A stretch of DNA of 64,000 nucleotides from the NCBI RefSeq assembly GCF_027942865.1, contig NC_134520.1, positions 1,920,501 to 1,984,500 of the forward strand, in the 5' to 3' direction. The stretch is from Odontesthes bonariensis (lineage: Eukaryota > Chordata > Actinopteri > Atheriniformes > Atherinopsidae). Position 1 is the stretch's first letter, and every line of letters starts with the position of its first letter. Below the pieces are notes generated by a model that was given only the letters and a program-made list of their open reading frames with translations, did no database searches and was not told the origin of the DNA. The translations under genes and the position numbers were made by a program. This document shows positions 30,671 to 44,500 of this stretch, piece by piece.

Positions 30671-33469
30671 TCAGTTGGCCTGCTGGCGGCCCAGCCTGAG
30701 GTCATAAGACACTATGTGGAAGTTGTCCCAGGAAAACAGCTTCCTCTGAGCCAGGTTGTAGTCGATCATGCTGTTGTAGCCGTACTTGTTCTTGAAGGGG
30801 ATGGATGCGGCCTCCCCCTGGCTGGTCTCAGTGTCGTACACGTAGTTGATGATTGTGTTGGGGGCTGCGTAGCTGGCCACGGTGTACAGCTTTCCGCAGA
30901 TGATGAAGGAGTTGGCCACAGAGGCCTTCCTGATGTTGGTCTCCCAGCTCCTCTTCACCTCAAGACTGTGTGGATCCAGGTGCGAGATCACAATAGCTCC
31001 TTGGGCCTTACTGGTGGAGTAGACCGCCCACAGCCCCTTCTCATCCACGGACAGGTCGATGTCTGTGTAGCCTCCCCAGGAGTAGGGGAACTGACCGTGG
31101 AAGCCAGCGTGGGGAAGTTCCCGACGGGCTGCGATGTGCTCTGCGGCCAGGTCGTAGCGGATCAAAGAGCGACTCAGCCGTCTCTGATAATACAGAGAGC
31201 CTCGATACAGAGTGGCCCCTGTGCTCTCCAGGGGGTCTGGCAGCAGGAGGACCTGACACAGGGAAATGTAAGGCAATAACTAGGAATGCCCTAAGATTTT
31301 TGGATCATTGGAAATCATTCATCATATACCGACCTTAGATGGGAAGCCTTTAGAGAGTTGCTCCATGTCGTCGTATCCAAACAGCTGCCTGACGTCAGTG
31401 CCAATTGTATCGACACGCCAGATCATGTCGGGTCCGTATGGCAAAACAGCCTCAGGGTCCTGCATCCAAACACCATACTTCCCTGCAATGTTGTCAGCCT
31501 TTCTGTGAGTGATCGGCTCTCCAACTGAAATCAGCTCCCCGCAGCCTGCGAGCAGCAAGAGGCGACACATGAGAGGGAAGAGCAGAGAGATTTCTGACAC
31601 ATTCAGCCACCAGCAGATACCAGAAACATTCAGCATTTTCACAACAGTACACAAATCTTGTTGTAAAACGTCGCAACCACGATCCTGCATTCAAAAGTTA
31701 TAGCTTTTACATAATCATGACCAAAATTGAAATCCTAAAACCTGTAATGGTGCTGTTCGCTAACTGAGGAAGTCCAAACAGTTTGACCTCACCAAGGCCC
31801 AGATGTGGCAGGCCATAGGAAACAGCCTGGCCCAGGTAGAGTGCAAATGGTTCATAGTGGGTCCAAATGTAACCAAACTTTCAGCAAAAAGATACATTTA
31901 CACACACCTAAAGTCTAATAAGTTGATTGTGCCGACGCTGGAGTGCTGCAGATCAAGGGTTCTGAAAGGCTGCCATCATTAAATCAGATTAGTCTTTAAA
32001 TGATCCAGTTTGTTTCGTGCGTACGGAACTCACATCACGTGACAACATGACAAGGGAAAAAACTGTGAAGGGGGTCTGTGTGCACATAGTTGTGGAAAAA
32101 TGAAGGCGAACCCTGATCGGGGCTTTGATGACATCATTACTTCTCATAGTGGAGGCAGACAGCAGGTTTTGAGGAGCTCTCTGTTAGCTGCAGTTTTGTC
32201 TGAGTCACCACCATCAGAGTGGCAGCAGCTGCTCTGCAACCTATCCTGGGCAGGAGCCTTTAGTTTCTCTTACTGGGAAAACGATAAGGCTGGCTGTATA
32301 TTTACCGCTTCCTAAAATATACCCTTGCTCTCTGGTCCAGGATGTGGCACCGGATTTAGGATTAGATAGGGATAAGTCTTATAAATACACCCAACGCTGT
32401 GTTGCTTCGCGCTGTCATTGCCTCATTTTGTGTTGACTACACCTACCATTTTCATCATCTCTGAAATAATGAAAGCTGCTGAAAACCCCCCAGCAGCATG
32501 AGCTACAGTGGGACGTGGTTTCGGGAAACCCACCCAGGAATGCTTTGCCAGCCGTGTTAAATGATATCATGTCAGAGGGGCTTTCCCTTCACACTCAAGA
32601 GACAAACATGAAACTCAGAGGTGCCCTCATACCTACGGTGTGGCATGACTGTGGTATTCTCGCCCCAAATGCCCTTATATTAATAGTAATCTTTTCTTTA
32701 AGGTTGTCAGCAGGGGGGTGAGTCTCATGTTTGCGAGGTCACATGGATGGAGGGAGAGGAGGCTGCAACGACTCAGAGTGGTATGAGCTGCAAAGACTGG
32801 CCACCGTGCTGGCTTGTATTTGAATTACAATTTTGTCGTGCATGTTGTTGTCCTCAAATATCAGATTTCTATCACAGAGCCCATGCAGAATGTGCCTTGC
32901 TTTTTTACAGGAGCTCAAAAACTCCACCGGCTGCCTTTGACTTGTGCATTTTAATGCTCATATTGCTAACTTCAGTCAGCTTTATCAGTGTTACAGACAG
33001 AGCATCAGAAACCAATGAGAAACTTAGACAGGCGGGTTGACTCTCTGAAACACAGCAGCACAATGTTAAACCTGTGACTGATGGGATTTGAAATGAAGGA
33101 GCTATTTCAGGTTAAATACAGATACGGACCTGTCTTGTCCTCATTGCCGTCAGGAGCAGGTACCTCAGTCACCTCCGCCTTCAGCTCCTGAAAGCCCGGA
33201 GCTGCTCCATACTGCCACGCTGAATCTGAACAGACACGGAGAGACGGAGTAAGTGGAAGAAGTTACAGGAAGTGAAAGCTCAGCAAGGAACGTGTCTCAC
33301 CTGTCAGGCTGCTGCTGTCTCTCTGACTGTTGGGCCTTGTCATCAGGTGAGACATCTGACTGGAGGCTAAACACACACACACACACACACACACATGCAC
33401 ACACACACACACACACACAAACACACACGCACGCACACACACAAACACACACGCACGCACGCACGCACA

Positions 33470-33543
<74 letters not shown>

Positions 33544-34258
33544 CACATCACAGCTTAGTAATGTCTGTTGTGTACCCGAACGTGTCTGTGCCACTACTGA
33601 CAGCAGGGAATGTGACCGCAGGGATCAAACACCCTAAATGGATTCCCAGCTGCTCCGGAGTCAGACAGTCGGTAGATTGACCGACCATAACACGCACAAC
33701 ACACTTGACACCCCATCTCACCCAATACTGTTAACTCTTCCTCTTATCACTGACAGATGCCATCCCTCTCTTCTATCTATCTTTTACTTTTCTGATTTTC
33801 TCCATGTCAGTCAGTTCTTTCTTTTTTGCCCCCCCTTCCTCATTTTCCTGCCTCACAAATCTTTCCTGTGAAAAGTAAACCATGTCAAACAGTATTTGAT
33901 AACTGTATACTCCTCGGCATGGCAGGGCCTGGAGATGTAAACACAATGATGTTTACATAAAATGTTCATGAAAGCCGATATGTTTAGGGGGATTGTTGCA
34001 TTTGTGTCCGTGAGCAACTTCTTATTTTTTGTGTGCAGTCTCACAAGCCTGCTGTGCTCCTGCATGGACATTTCAGGGATTTCAGGCAGGTAATGAGCCC
34101 TAATGATGCAGAGAACATTAAACGTTAGCATCTGCAAGTTGAAGTTTATTTTGTCAGCAGTGATGAAGAGGAAAGAAGGTTGGCAGTTGGTAACAGGGGC
34201 AGAAGATGAGCAACAGTTATGTACTGTGAATCTTGCAAAATGTATACACACACACATT

Positions 34259-34321
<63 letters not shown>

Positions 34322-36649
34322 TTTGTGAGACTCTGAGTGTTACAGGGGGTATAGATGTTCACTCTGAGCTGCTTCAGGAGTTCTTGTTACCCTTTTCCTG
34401 GTTTGCTCCATACATGCTTTCATATCCAGCCCCTTTGTTTGGGATGCTGCTGAGCAAAATGCCAGAAACCTCCCCCATTTTCAAGAGGGGGCTCTCTTCA
34501 GGGTCACACCATTCCAAACAACCTCAGTTAACAGTTGAGCAGAGAGAATTCATTCCAGTCGTCCCCGTTCTTTATACATATTTATTTTTCCTGTTAGCAT
34601 GTTGTATATCACAGAAAACAGGAACTGATTAACATAAAGTCAGTCTCCTCGAACATCTGGCTGCAGTGGCTGCTGGTGTGGTGTTGTCCCGCTCTGTGTG
34701 ACATAAATCACTCCTGCGCAGCGCTGAATCATGTCAGCTCTCATAATTTACACTTGTTTAAGTTCTGCTTTAATCTGCAGCATCCAGCTGATTTGTGTTG
34801 TCACTAGTGGAGTCAATTTTATGTGAATGTCTGTTTTTAAAGCAATGAAATAACATTTTACATTGCTGACCATCAGCTCACATATTTTGAGTGGCAAATA
34901 TTGGGAAAGGTCATAACCACTGCCTGGGTTGTAGGAACTAAAGTTCCTCCTGTCAGAGTTTCACTCTTATGTACAAACTTGCCAAAATGGTCTGATTTAT
35001 GTCTTCTCTCCTCTGGTCCTGCATGTCTTCCTCTGACCATGATCTATTCGGCATCTGCTGGTCAGCCTGGCAGGGCTTCTCTGTGTATATCAGTCTGCAG
35101 GTGAAAACATGAGGAGCTCAGCAGATAACCCGAAGTGTGCCGGAGTATATAAGCCTCCTGAAGCAGAGGAAATAAGGACGTCCCACGGCACGGGTAAAGA
35201 ATGATTTACTGCTGCTGGAAATATCAGCTTTTAAAGCAAATGATGCTGAGAGCCACGAGGGTAAACGGAGCAATGCTTCACTGATAAATTAACACAGGAT
35301 GGTGACAAAGTGGAGATGTTTGGCACTTTGGCCTCTGCAAGTCAATGCCAAAGCTTCACTTTTGGGTCTCCAACATAACTCCATATCCCTAATTCCTGAT
35401 ACCTCCAGATCCGCATCCTCACCAGCCCTGAGACCTGGGCACAGAACTGCTGCTTCCAGAGTGTTCATCACATTACAACCTCCTGTCTCCCCTGATCTGG
35501 GGCTATTCTCACTCTTCTTGCCATGCTGAGGGAAACACCAGCCATAAAGACAGCAGGATATCTGCCCATAAATATGAAGCTGATCCTCTCTGGCCTGCCT
35601 CCAGTGCTCCTAAATGTCGAGCAAGAAGCGGTGGAGCAGGGAAACCCGAGCTGAGTGTCCCTGCAGACTTGTGGGGCAACCAAAACATTACCATGCAAAA
35701 AGAGGTGTGAATCCTTAAATCGTGAATACAAATCATCCCACTTTTTTTTTTTTTTTTTTAAATCTGAGATGATTTGTGTTGGCTGATATGGTGTCAAAAG
35801 AAATCATACATTTGTCACCTCAAGTAGAAACGGAAGCAGGAGATGCATCAGCTTTATATGAGCATGGTGTTCCACCCATAAAATGTATTTATGTATCATT
35901 ACTTATCAGTTTCATTCAACTCATTATCATTACACAAATCTGAGTCAGTCAATACATATTTCTGCTAAAAGACTATCTGTCAGCAGGCAGTTAGGACTTT
36001 GAGTTGGCAATCTTAATTATGGTGTAAGAGGAGAAAGTGAAATACACCCAAATATTTTCAGAAGTAAAAATGATTTTCACATTTTTATGTTATCAGATAT
36101 CAAGTTTTTTAGATTGTTCTAGCAGTTTTTAAACTGGGAGGTGTGTCTCTTACCACCAGCAGGTCTGATCGGGGCCCTGTCTTGATGAGAGGGGCTGTGT
36201 GGGACCACGGGGGTCTGAGGAGGACATGGTCTGCTCCTCAGCCTCTCTGTCTCCCTCCTCATCTCTTCCGTCCTCATCTGAAGCCCCTCCAGCTCCTTCT
36301 CCAGGCGTTCCTTTTCCCCCTGCAGCAGGTTCCTCTCTCTCGTGACCCGATTCAGCATCTCCTGCAGCTCAGGCTGAGCTCTGGCTCCGGCCCCCTGCTG
36401 ACTCCCCTGGGGCTGAGTGTCCCCTACGGTCAGCTGGGACACCATCACCTCCAGCAGGCTGAGTCTGGCCTTCAGGCCCTCCACCTCCGGGTTTGCAGCC
36501 AGTGGGCAGCTGGCCTCGGCGGGGCTGGGCACTGTGAAGGTGTACTGGCATCGCCCACTGCGGTCGTTCCCCCTCCACAGAGAGGCTCGGTCCTGGGCAT
36601 CACCTCGGAGCAGAAGACCACATATGCTTAATGAGAGAAGGAGGAACAT
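30671..36649 (-). CDS. myoc: Myocilin, secreted olfactomedin-domain glycoprotein
   Basis: Coding exons in transcript order: 36649-36154, 33225-33130, 31545-31334, 31252-30671; total 1386 nt, 461 residues (human 504). A signal peptide (MFLLLSLSICGLLLRGDA) is followed by a heptad-rich coiled coil at about residues 50-135, then a short linker with the conserved FQELKAEVTEVPA in exon 2. The olfactomedin domain runs from the GCGEL motif (residue 198) to the C-terminus. Cys199 and Cys387 match the domain's single disulfide. Asp332/Asp334 (YTDIDLS), Asn382 (SVANSF) and Asp432 (MIDYN) match the calcium site. In mammals the olfactomedin domain is in one exon; here it is split by an 81-base intron between FPSK and VLLLP. 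In humans this is the secreted trabecular-meshwork protein altered in glaucoma. It lies next to vamp4, as in mammals. Confidence 0.95.
33370..33542. repeat. (CA)n microsatellite
   Basis: About 170 bases of CA dinucleotides with a few G and AA interruptions, in myoc intron 1 close to exon 2. The many His/Thr and Cys/Val open frames through it are artefacts of the repeat. Confidence 0.97.
34258..34320. repeat. (TA)n microsatellite
   Basis: About 60 bases of TA repeat with one G interruption, preceded by a short CA run, in myoc intron 1. Confidence 0.95.
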
Positions 36650-36890
36650 GTTTCAGACAGTCCTTCCACACGCGGTTCTCGAAAGCTGCTTTTTTTCTTT
36701 GTCTTCTGTCCGGTCTATTTCGTGCAGGCTGATCTTTTAAAACCTTAACTAACTCCTAATGTCCAGTGAGGATTTTCTTTCTTTTTCTTTCTATTGCCTC
36801 GGGTCTTTCTTTTTCTTCTCTCCTCCCCCGTCTTGTCCTCTCCTCTGTGACCAGGCCCACAACACTGAGCTCTCACCGACAGCTCACAGA

Positions 36891-36898
36891 TATTTATA
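36891..36898 (-). promoter_or_regulatory. myoc: Candidate TATA box of myoc
   Basis: TATAAATA on the - strand, about 242 bases upstream of the myoc start codon. No other upstream exon is needed, because exon 1 contains the start codon and signal peptide. The spacing would give a 5' UTR of roughly 210 bases. Human MYOC also has a TATA-type promoter, by my recollection. Confidence 0.5.
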
Positions 36899-36978
36899 CA
36901 ATCTGGAAGGGACGCAAAGAGGGAAGCTGAAAAACAGGGAAGAGAGGTGAGGTGAAAGCGAGGGTGGGAGGGTAAGAT

Positions 36979-37024
36979 TGTAGGGAGGGTGAGGGAGGGA
37001 GGGAGGGAGGGAGGGAGGGAGGGA
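36979..37024. repeat. (GGGA)n tetranucleotide repeat
   Basis: A GGGA-rich run upstream of the myoc TATA candidate, about 90-130 bases away from it. It is pyrimidine-rich on the coding strand of myoc. Confidence 0.9.
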
Positions 37025-38027
37025 AGAAAGGAGAGAAAAGTAAATCTCGAGATGCTTGCCATTCTGGAGACAAAAATATCCCATATTTACACAATTCTGA
37101 GTTTGATTAGGCTCAACAAGGGATGCTTTTTTTAATTGTACACTTTGAATTTGATGTCTGTTTGCTGCCTTTTTGATAATTTCCTTAACTCTGATATTTA
37201 CACGTCCTACTTGTAAAAGTTGCCCTTTATATCTGTGATTCACTCCCATGGGATTTGAAGTTTGGGTCCAGCATGGCAGGGTGAGCTGCTCCTTGGTGGA
37301 TACAGTTACCTTCTGAGGAGCCGGTGTCTCCTTTCATAGTGTTGGGGGGCCTACCGATGACTGGATATCCAACGCTGACCGTTTCCCCTCAGCTGGGTGA
37401 ATGTGCTGCACTGTGCCTCTTGTCACCTTGATTTAACACAGTATCTCCAACACAATTCCTTTGCACTGCCAGTCAACAACATATACACCTCACAATCCCA
37501 ACCAACTTTACAGCCCTTAACTTACTCTCGTGTCCTATCTGTGTTATTTGAATCTCTCCTGACTTCTCTCTGACACTTCATCCCTGCATGTCTCCTTACC
37601 TCTGTGTGTGTTCAGACTTGTCATCCATCCATCTCTGCTGACCTGCGTGGCCCCGATCCTTAAAACATCTCCAAGGTGCAAAGGGGAAGAGAGCTGCAAG
37701 GGGTGGAAAAGCTTAAGTATGCAGGCCCATGAAAACACTCTTCTACTTGCAGGATGATGTTATGTCTCCTGTCTGGAAGTTCTCGTTTACAGGCAATATG
37801 CGCTGACTTTTGAAAACAATTAGCTGCGGTATTCACAACCGAGGCATATCCTCTAAAAGGAAACTTCTTCATTTGTAAAGTTAAGAAATTTCATTTGCAT
37901 TTAACATCAACAAATAATTGTTGCCAGTACTTGAATTAAGAAAGTGTGAAAGGTGGGACATTTTTTCAACCGGCATGGAAACACAGCAAAGATGCTCTTG
38001 GGAAAGTAGGAGGGCTGGGAAAAGGGT

Positions 38028-38063
<36 letters not shown>

Positions 38064-40240
38064 ATAAACATTGATAAGATCTGAATGTAATGATCATCGG
38101 TTTGAGTGTAACATTTGTCAGTGTAATATTTTGGGTTATCTCATCATATACTATATCTGATATTACCCAAAAAAAAAATCTGAAATTTTAACACATGACA
38201 CCACAAATAACATGTAAAAACCAAGAAAAAAAATAGAAACCAAAAATGAATATTTGTGATCTTTGGACCCCCATGTGGCTCTTTACTGTGCCTTTCTGTT
38301 GTGGAGGTCACTGGATGGGATCAGAAAACCACTGTCGGTTTAATTTGTATTTCTGAAACAAATTTTTGAACAAATGCTACTATGGAAATGAGTTTGCCAT
38401 TAAAAGAGAGCTTGCAGAGCTTAACAAGCTGTTGCAGCCGGGCTGATTGATAGGGAACATGGCCCCAGCAAGAGCTGTCATTCAATGAAATGGAACGGAT
38501 TATGAAGCCCCTTCAAGAGGGCAATTCAACTTAGATCACATTTGCTCCCAGTCGGCTGTGTCTAAAATTTTACAAATTAAAGTACAAACAAAATGGGGAA
38601 CGTTGTAAAAGGGAAACACAGGGGTTGAAGAAGGAAGAGGTAAAAGTGGCAGGAGAGAAAACTCAAAGCAATGTGCCTGAAATTAGAAAAAATGCCCAAC
38701 AAAAGAAATGAAAAACAGGAAACTGGTTGACAACGCTGCACCCTGCAAATCTGATCTGTAAATTAGAGAAAGATGGTATCTGAGTGATGAAGAATTTTGT
38801 TTTTAATCAGTGAATTTCTCAGAGTTCAGGCTGTCGTAAAAGCAAGTGGAGATGCAACAACGTACTATGATTTATTTTCCTCTTCCTGACCCCCCCCCCA
38901 AACACATAAACAAGATGCCATAACATTGCTCCCTCCTCTGAGCCCAAGCTCATTAAATATGGCTGAGGTAAAGAGAAACACTGTCCTGTTGCATTATGGA
39001 AACTTTAAATATGTTTTAGAAATCATGGCTGCCGCATCCTGTGGGCTGAAGAGGGGAGGAACAATAAGGCTTGTTATCTACACATGGTTCCAGAGGTGGA
39101 ATCCATGTTAGCTCGGGATGCATTCGTGTTATATGGCATGAATAAGATGCACATCAGGGTTAGGGTTAAGAAGAAAGCATTTAGCTTTAAAAGTACAGCG
39201 GCATGCCTCATCGTTTGTACGTTGTGTAACATCGTATTCATTATTCAGGTATTGTGTATGTTTTTATTTTGTTTGGTTTACTTTACTCAGTGTCCCAACT
39301 TTTTTGAAAACGGGGTTGTAAATGTGGATGGACTGGTTTTACTGGACATTTATTTTCCAACCTCTGACACGTCCACCTCTAAATGAGACTAAAGAATGCT
39401 GGTTGGCACATTGTCCCTTCCTCTCTCTTATGAGTTTGACTCAGTTTTATGCGGCTCATATAACCGTTGCTATGCACGGAATCTGAGGTCATCAAATATG
39501 AGCTCTTAATGGAGGACCAAAACATCCTCTGCTGCCAGTGTGGGTGCCTATGTGCAGGCAGAAAGGGCAAGAATGTGTCACATATGCAGGATGATGCAGA
39601 TGTTTTTTATGTCTATCCTTGCATAAAGATTTACTAACTCCTGACCACAGGCAAACTATAAGGTATAAACTCGTGTTTAGAGTTTATGTTCCACCACTTT
39701 AATGAAGACTTTGTCACCATCCAAAGACAAGTGCATGAGATTAAATGAGCTTTTCATCTGCAGAACTGAAAAAAAAAAGCCATCACCCCTGTTGTGTGCA
39801 TTAGTAGTCCATGTGTGCTGGAAAGCCATCTGCCATAGATCAACAAAGTAAATGGTCCCTATGGACCAATGTAGTCTCTATCCCCTCAGAAGAGTCGGGT
39901 AGTTCTGGCTGAGTGCAGGACAGAGCTGTCAGTGTGAATTTGCATCTGCGGTGCTGGGAGGACGAGAGCAGCGGGTCTGTCAGAGCAATAACACTTCAGG
40001 GGTTTCGGTTCCTCCAACGTTAGTGCCATCTTGGGACTCCACAAGGCCAGTGAAGTCACGAACGAATAAAATAACTGGGTAATGAGGAGATAAAACTCAT
40101 AGAATTTGCTTCTTATGTGTTTTCTAAACTGCAAGGATGGGATTGCATTTCATTTTTCCTATTAATGCTACCTCCACAAGTGCTTCTGATCCCCCCCGAC
40201 CATAAACCAGTTCAAACCAGAAATCACCAGACAAACGCCC
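37025..40240. other. Intergenic spacer between myoc and vamp4
   Basis: No coding exon is recognised. The only structured items are an (AAAG/AAAC) run near 38030-38062 and a solo mariner-type terminus at 39288-39320. Confidence 0.45.
39288..39320. mobile_element. Solo terminus of a fish mariner/Tc1-type element
   Basis: The sequence CAGTGTCCCAACTTTTTT followed by GAAAACGGGGTTGTA matches the well-known end of a fish Tc1/mariner family, whose inverse begins TACAACCCC. I found no partner terminus nearby, so this is a remnant. It may belong to the same family as the transposase relic at the right end of the window. Confidence 0.5.
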
Positions 40241-40251
40241 TTTAAAATCAC

Positions 40252-40257
40252 TTTATT
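40252..40257 (-). terminator. vamp4: Candidate poly(A) signal of vamp4
   Basis: AATAAA on the - strand, about 1.27 kb after the vamp4 stop codon. The intervening 40258-41525 would be the 3' UTR; no other gene is seen there. Confidence 0.5.
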
Positions 40258-41525
40258 CGGAGCAAAAATGATCACAGTCTCCCAATGAAATGCAAGTAAT
40301 GTGCATCCTCATTACAGAAATAATATTTACAACTGAAATAAATTAGAAAAAAATAAATAAAAAATCAGATTACAATGTAGAGTTAATCCAGTCACTATTA
40401 CACCGACGCTTGTTTCAGAGCACAGCGTTTAACTTGCATCACAATGGATCCACCTCCTCAAACTGTACAGAAATAAACTCCCCCCTCAGAGGGAAATATC
40501 AGCAATCACACAAAGCATCACAATGAGCATAGATGAGAACTTCGAATTTGTGGGGGGAAAAAAGCCCGAAGCAGCTTTTAAACCAAACAGAACCATCTGC
40601 ACAGCGACAGTAAAAATGTAAACAGGAGGAAAGTTGGACAACCGTGAACAAAGTGGCCCAGAGATTCAGAGCTGTAAGGAAACATTCAAAACCTGGTGTG
40701 TTTTGGTTCGACACGTTCCTTCTGTAGACTGAAAGAAGCCGTGATGCTTCACGCTACACAGCAGTTTGTGGATTGACCACACGTAAAGCCCCTTTTCCAA
40801 TCATTCAAGGATAGATACCTGAAGGGTGAAAATGGTTTTATTAAATAAAATAATGACAAAAAAAAATCTGGCGATGATATAAAAAGAAAAAAAGGGCGGA
40901 GAAAGAGAGGGACTACTTTAGAGAGCACAGATGAAGCTCAGGTGTTCCTCTTGCCTCGTGCTGGTAGATAAAAATGTGCGGCAAAAAGTTTTCCCTTTAG
41001 ACATTCACAGCCTGTTTCAGAGCCAGGGCACACACAAGGAGCCGCAAGTAGACATCAGAGGTTCATCTGCTGGATGTTACAGTCCTTCTATATGAGGCAG
41101 CAGCAGCAGATTCCCACCAGCTAACCAAAAAGTGATTGTTGGATTCCCAGCTCTTGCGGTATTTTTCTATATACGACGTAACACACAGGACCTGTTGCTA
41201 AGGCAAAAGCCAGGACCCCACACATGATCTGCAGCATGTAATGGAGCGCTCCTTTACACTATCTCCCTTCCTGTCCCTTTTCCATTAGCAGGGATACAAA
41301 TCCCACCTTAGTACTGATCTCACATAGAATTGGTTTAGGAATACAATGATGAGACCCGCACTAAGGGGAAAGTTAAGGCCAGATCCTTGTGGGTAAACAG
41401 GCTGAGACTGAAGAGGGTGTGGGGAGCTGGCTGGTGCCCCTTAGCTTGAGTGGGGGGGCTGTGTGCGGGTGAGGGGACAGAGGAAGAAGAGGTGGAAGAC
41501 TCCCCCTCATCCTCCCCATCAGTCA

Positions 41526-44500
41526 CTAGCGATTCCGAAGGATAACAGGAACTGGAAAAGAAAGAAAGACAAAAGTGAGGGAGAAGACCTTCAGCTTCTG
41601 TACATTTAAACCATGCTCATGGTCCAATACTCACTGATGATAATCAGCAGGAGGGCAACAACCACCAGCGCAATAATCATCTTCACCTGTGGAGGAAACG
41701 CCACGTGTTAAACACATTCCTCACAATGCTGACACTGGACAAACCGCAACACAAATAAGAGATATGATGTCTCACACATGGATGCGCAGACGCTCATAAA
41801 ACAGACAGACACCCCACCTTCATGTCTCTCCACCACATCCTCCTGTGCAGCTGTTTGGCTCGGCTACTGAAGGCAGACGCGTTGTCTGATAGGCTCTCTG
41901 CAACATCATGTGACCGCAGCGCAGCGCGGGCGACGACACGTGAGGAGGAAAGTAAATTGAAGAGGGGGGGGAGAAAAGAAACAAGACATCTATTAAATGT
42001 GAGATAAATAAACCTGCACTTGTTTTCAGTTTGATGTTGGCTTGTGTGACTCAAACTGCCCGTCTCTCTGCTGTGCAGTTCGAATGTGACAGAGTTATGC
42101 AAGACTTGGCTCCGCTGGTTCATCGTTCCTATGAGAAGCTCTTTCAAAATCAGCTCTGTTGGCCTGAAACATTGAACAAGTTTTCCAAATTAAAACACAA
42201 CGAAGCAAAACCACATTTCCTCCTGTTTTCTCCATGCCGTGGCATCGCTCCACTACTGGCTTGCCCAGACCGATACTCTTAATGTTGCCTCTCTGAATGT
42301 TAACAGGAGGGTCAAAGCTTCCTAGCGTGCAATGCTGTACTTGTCCAAGCCCCCGTCCCTCTTTAGACTCTTTTGTGTCTGCTGTTTCCATCTCCATGTG
42401 CCTGTTTACGACCTGCCGCTACTACAAAGAGAAGCTCTCACACAAGGCCTCTGAGAAGATGCTTGTTAATCTTGTGGAATTTAACAACGGGTTACCTGCA
42501 CAGGAATAAGAGAGCAGACACAAAGTATTGCTCACAGTGTGCCACGCTGTTCACTTAAAGACCGCTATTAAGGACAACAAGCGCGGCAGAAACACGCCAT
42601 CGGCCGCACAAAGATCGACACAGCCCACATAAACAGTCTCACATTCAAACGAACACACGCACACAAAATCGTGGCCCAAATGTGCAGTGCTGTTTTTCCT
42701 GGCTGGTCAACACGACAGAGTGTCGTGCCTGTATAATGTGTGTGGATGACTCCTGACAATACCTGATAGATGGGGAACAAACACAGGGAGTTCAGTTTCA
42801 TGTCTTTATCACTGCAGGAGAGCCGTGCATGTGTGTGAGCTTGTGTAACTGTAAGAGGTGAGAGGGAGAGACCTGCTAAAAGCTTTCAGACACACACCTG
42901 CCCAAACACTCAACTTGGACATATAATCAAGAAGCATTGTGTGTTTACTTCCAGCCATGCACTGTCTGACCGTCTCTCAACTCAACATAATAAATCAGAC
43001 GCTTATTTAACATCCAGACAACCTGCTTTAGTGGCGTTTCAAAGCCTAGAACCATCGACCTAGCCAACAAGCAATTTTACATTAAATTTGTAAAACACAC
43101 AAAGGGTAGGGTGAGCCACGAAGATTTTCAGAGGATACAAAATATTGTTTTTAGCATTGTTGAATCAGATGCTGGTGCACTGGTAGCTTACAGACAAAGA
43201 CACAAACACTGAAACATCACATTTAGTCACATGATTTTGTGCCCTCATCCTCCAAAATCTCTAAGGTGTGTTGCACTTTGTTGAACCTATACAAGAAAAG
43301 AATAAAGCGATTGATTTAAAGAATAAATCAAATCCCACACTAGCAAGCTGTAGCTACTAATACGGCCGATGAGTGTATTTTTCTTGCAAACAGCTGCTTC
43401 CTGAAATCTGGGATTTCTGGTCATTTCTAACGCTACATTACCAGGTAATTCAAAGATGTTTCAGAGTCATCAACCTCATCAGCAAATTGGTTTTCTTTTT
43501 AATTTGATGCAGATCGCAGAAAGTTTTCCATGCATGCAAGTCGAATTCCCCAGATAATCTCATGAATGTAAATGTTAAGCTAAACTACACTGATGCACCA
43601 TCCGTACGTTCGGTCGATTTAGTTTTAAATTGTGAGTCAACATAGCACACGTGGTCAGCACATGAGAAGACAAAAAAGAAAAAAAAAAAGGACACGTGCT
43701 GCGCCAACAGGACTTACCCGACTTGTCCTGCAAGTCATCGAGACGCTCCCCCCTCTCTATCACCTTGGAGATGTTCTCCTGCATCACATCAATCACCTCG
43801 TCAACCTGCGACTGCACCCTGGGGACAAAGGTTTACGTTAGACGGAGAAAAGCAATTGTATCGGAAACTTTGATCTTATTTTTGGTGCAGCACAAAGCTT
43901 CACTACATCTAACGTTGACCAGCTGGGAGGCAATAAAAAAATAAAAAAAGCCTGTCAAATGCACACACCTGTAGAGTATCGACCGCATTCGGCTCAAATC
44001 TTTGCCATTTTCATGCTGCCCGTGCTTGAGCATGGCTTTTTTTTTCCACATTACATCTTAGTGGCTCCCATTTCAGAGCAAAACTTCTTGGAGATTTTGC
44101 AGAATCAACAACACGAGTGCAAAGAATCTCCCAAGAAAGAACAACATCCTCTATAAACTGTCTGCACTCCAGCAATATTAAAATGGACTGTTCCAGACAC
44201 AGAGCGGCAGGAAAGGATCAAACTTGGCTTCCAACGCGGCCGCACGGTGAAGGTGGCATACATGCAAGAACAGAGTCAGAACAAAACACACACTCAGGAA
44301 TTCAGGGACATAAACAGCATGAGCTGCTGCAAACACGTGATGACTTCAGAGGGCCCAGGTTTACACACACACACACACACACATAAAAAGCCTGAACCTT
44401 TGGCACAACACATTCCTGGACTCTGTGATGACAGCATCTAATTTCACGTGGATACAACAATGACAAACAGCGAGGAATGAAACAAGGATGGAGAAACAAC

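Noticed and set aside
30662-31279. A 205-codon open frame on the + strand
   Set aside because: It is the antisense shadow of myoc exon 4, whose - strand frame encodes a conserved olfactomedin domain.
33253-33637. His/Thr-rich and Cys/Val-rich open frames
   Set aside because: They are pure translations of the (CA)n microsatellite.
36143-36631. 162-codon + strand open frame
   Set aside because: Antisense of myoc exon 1.
37025-40240. Hidden coding exons or an RNA gene between myoc and vamp4
   Set aside because: Only short frames without domain signatures are seen, and no tRNA-like cloverleaf or snoRNA box pair could be supported by eye.
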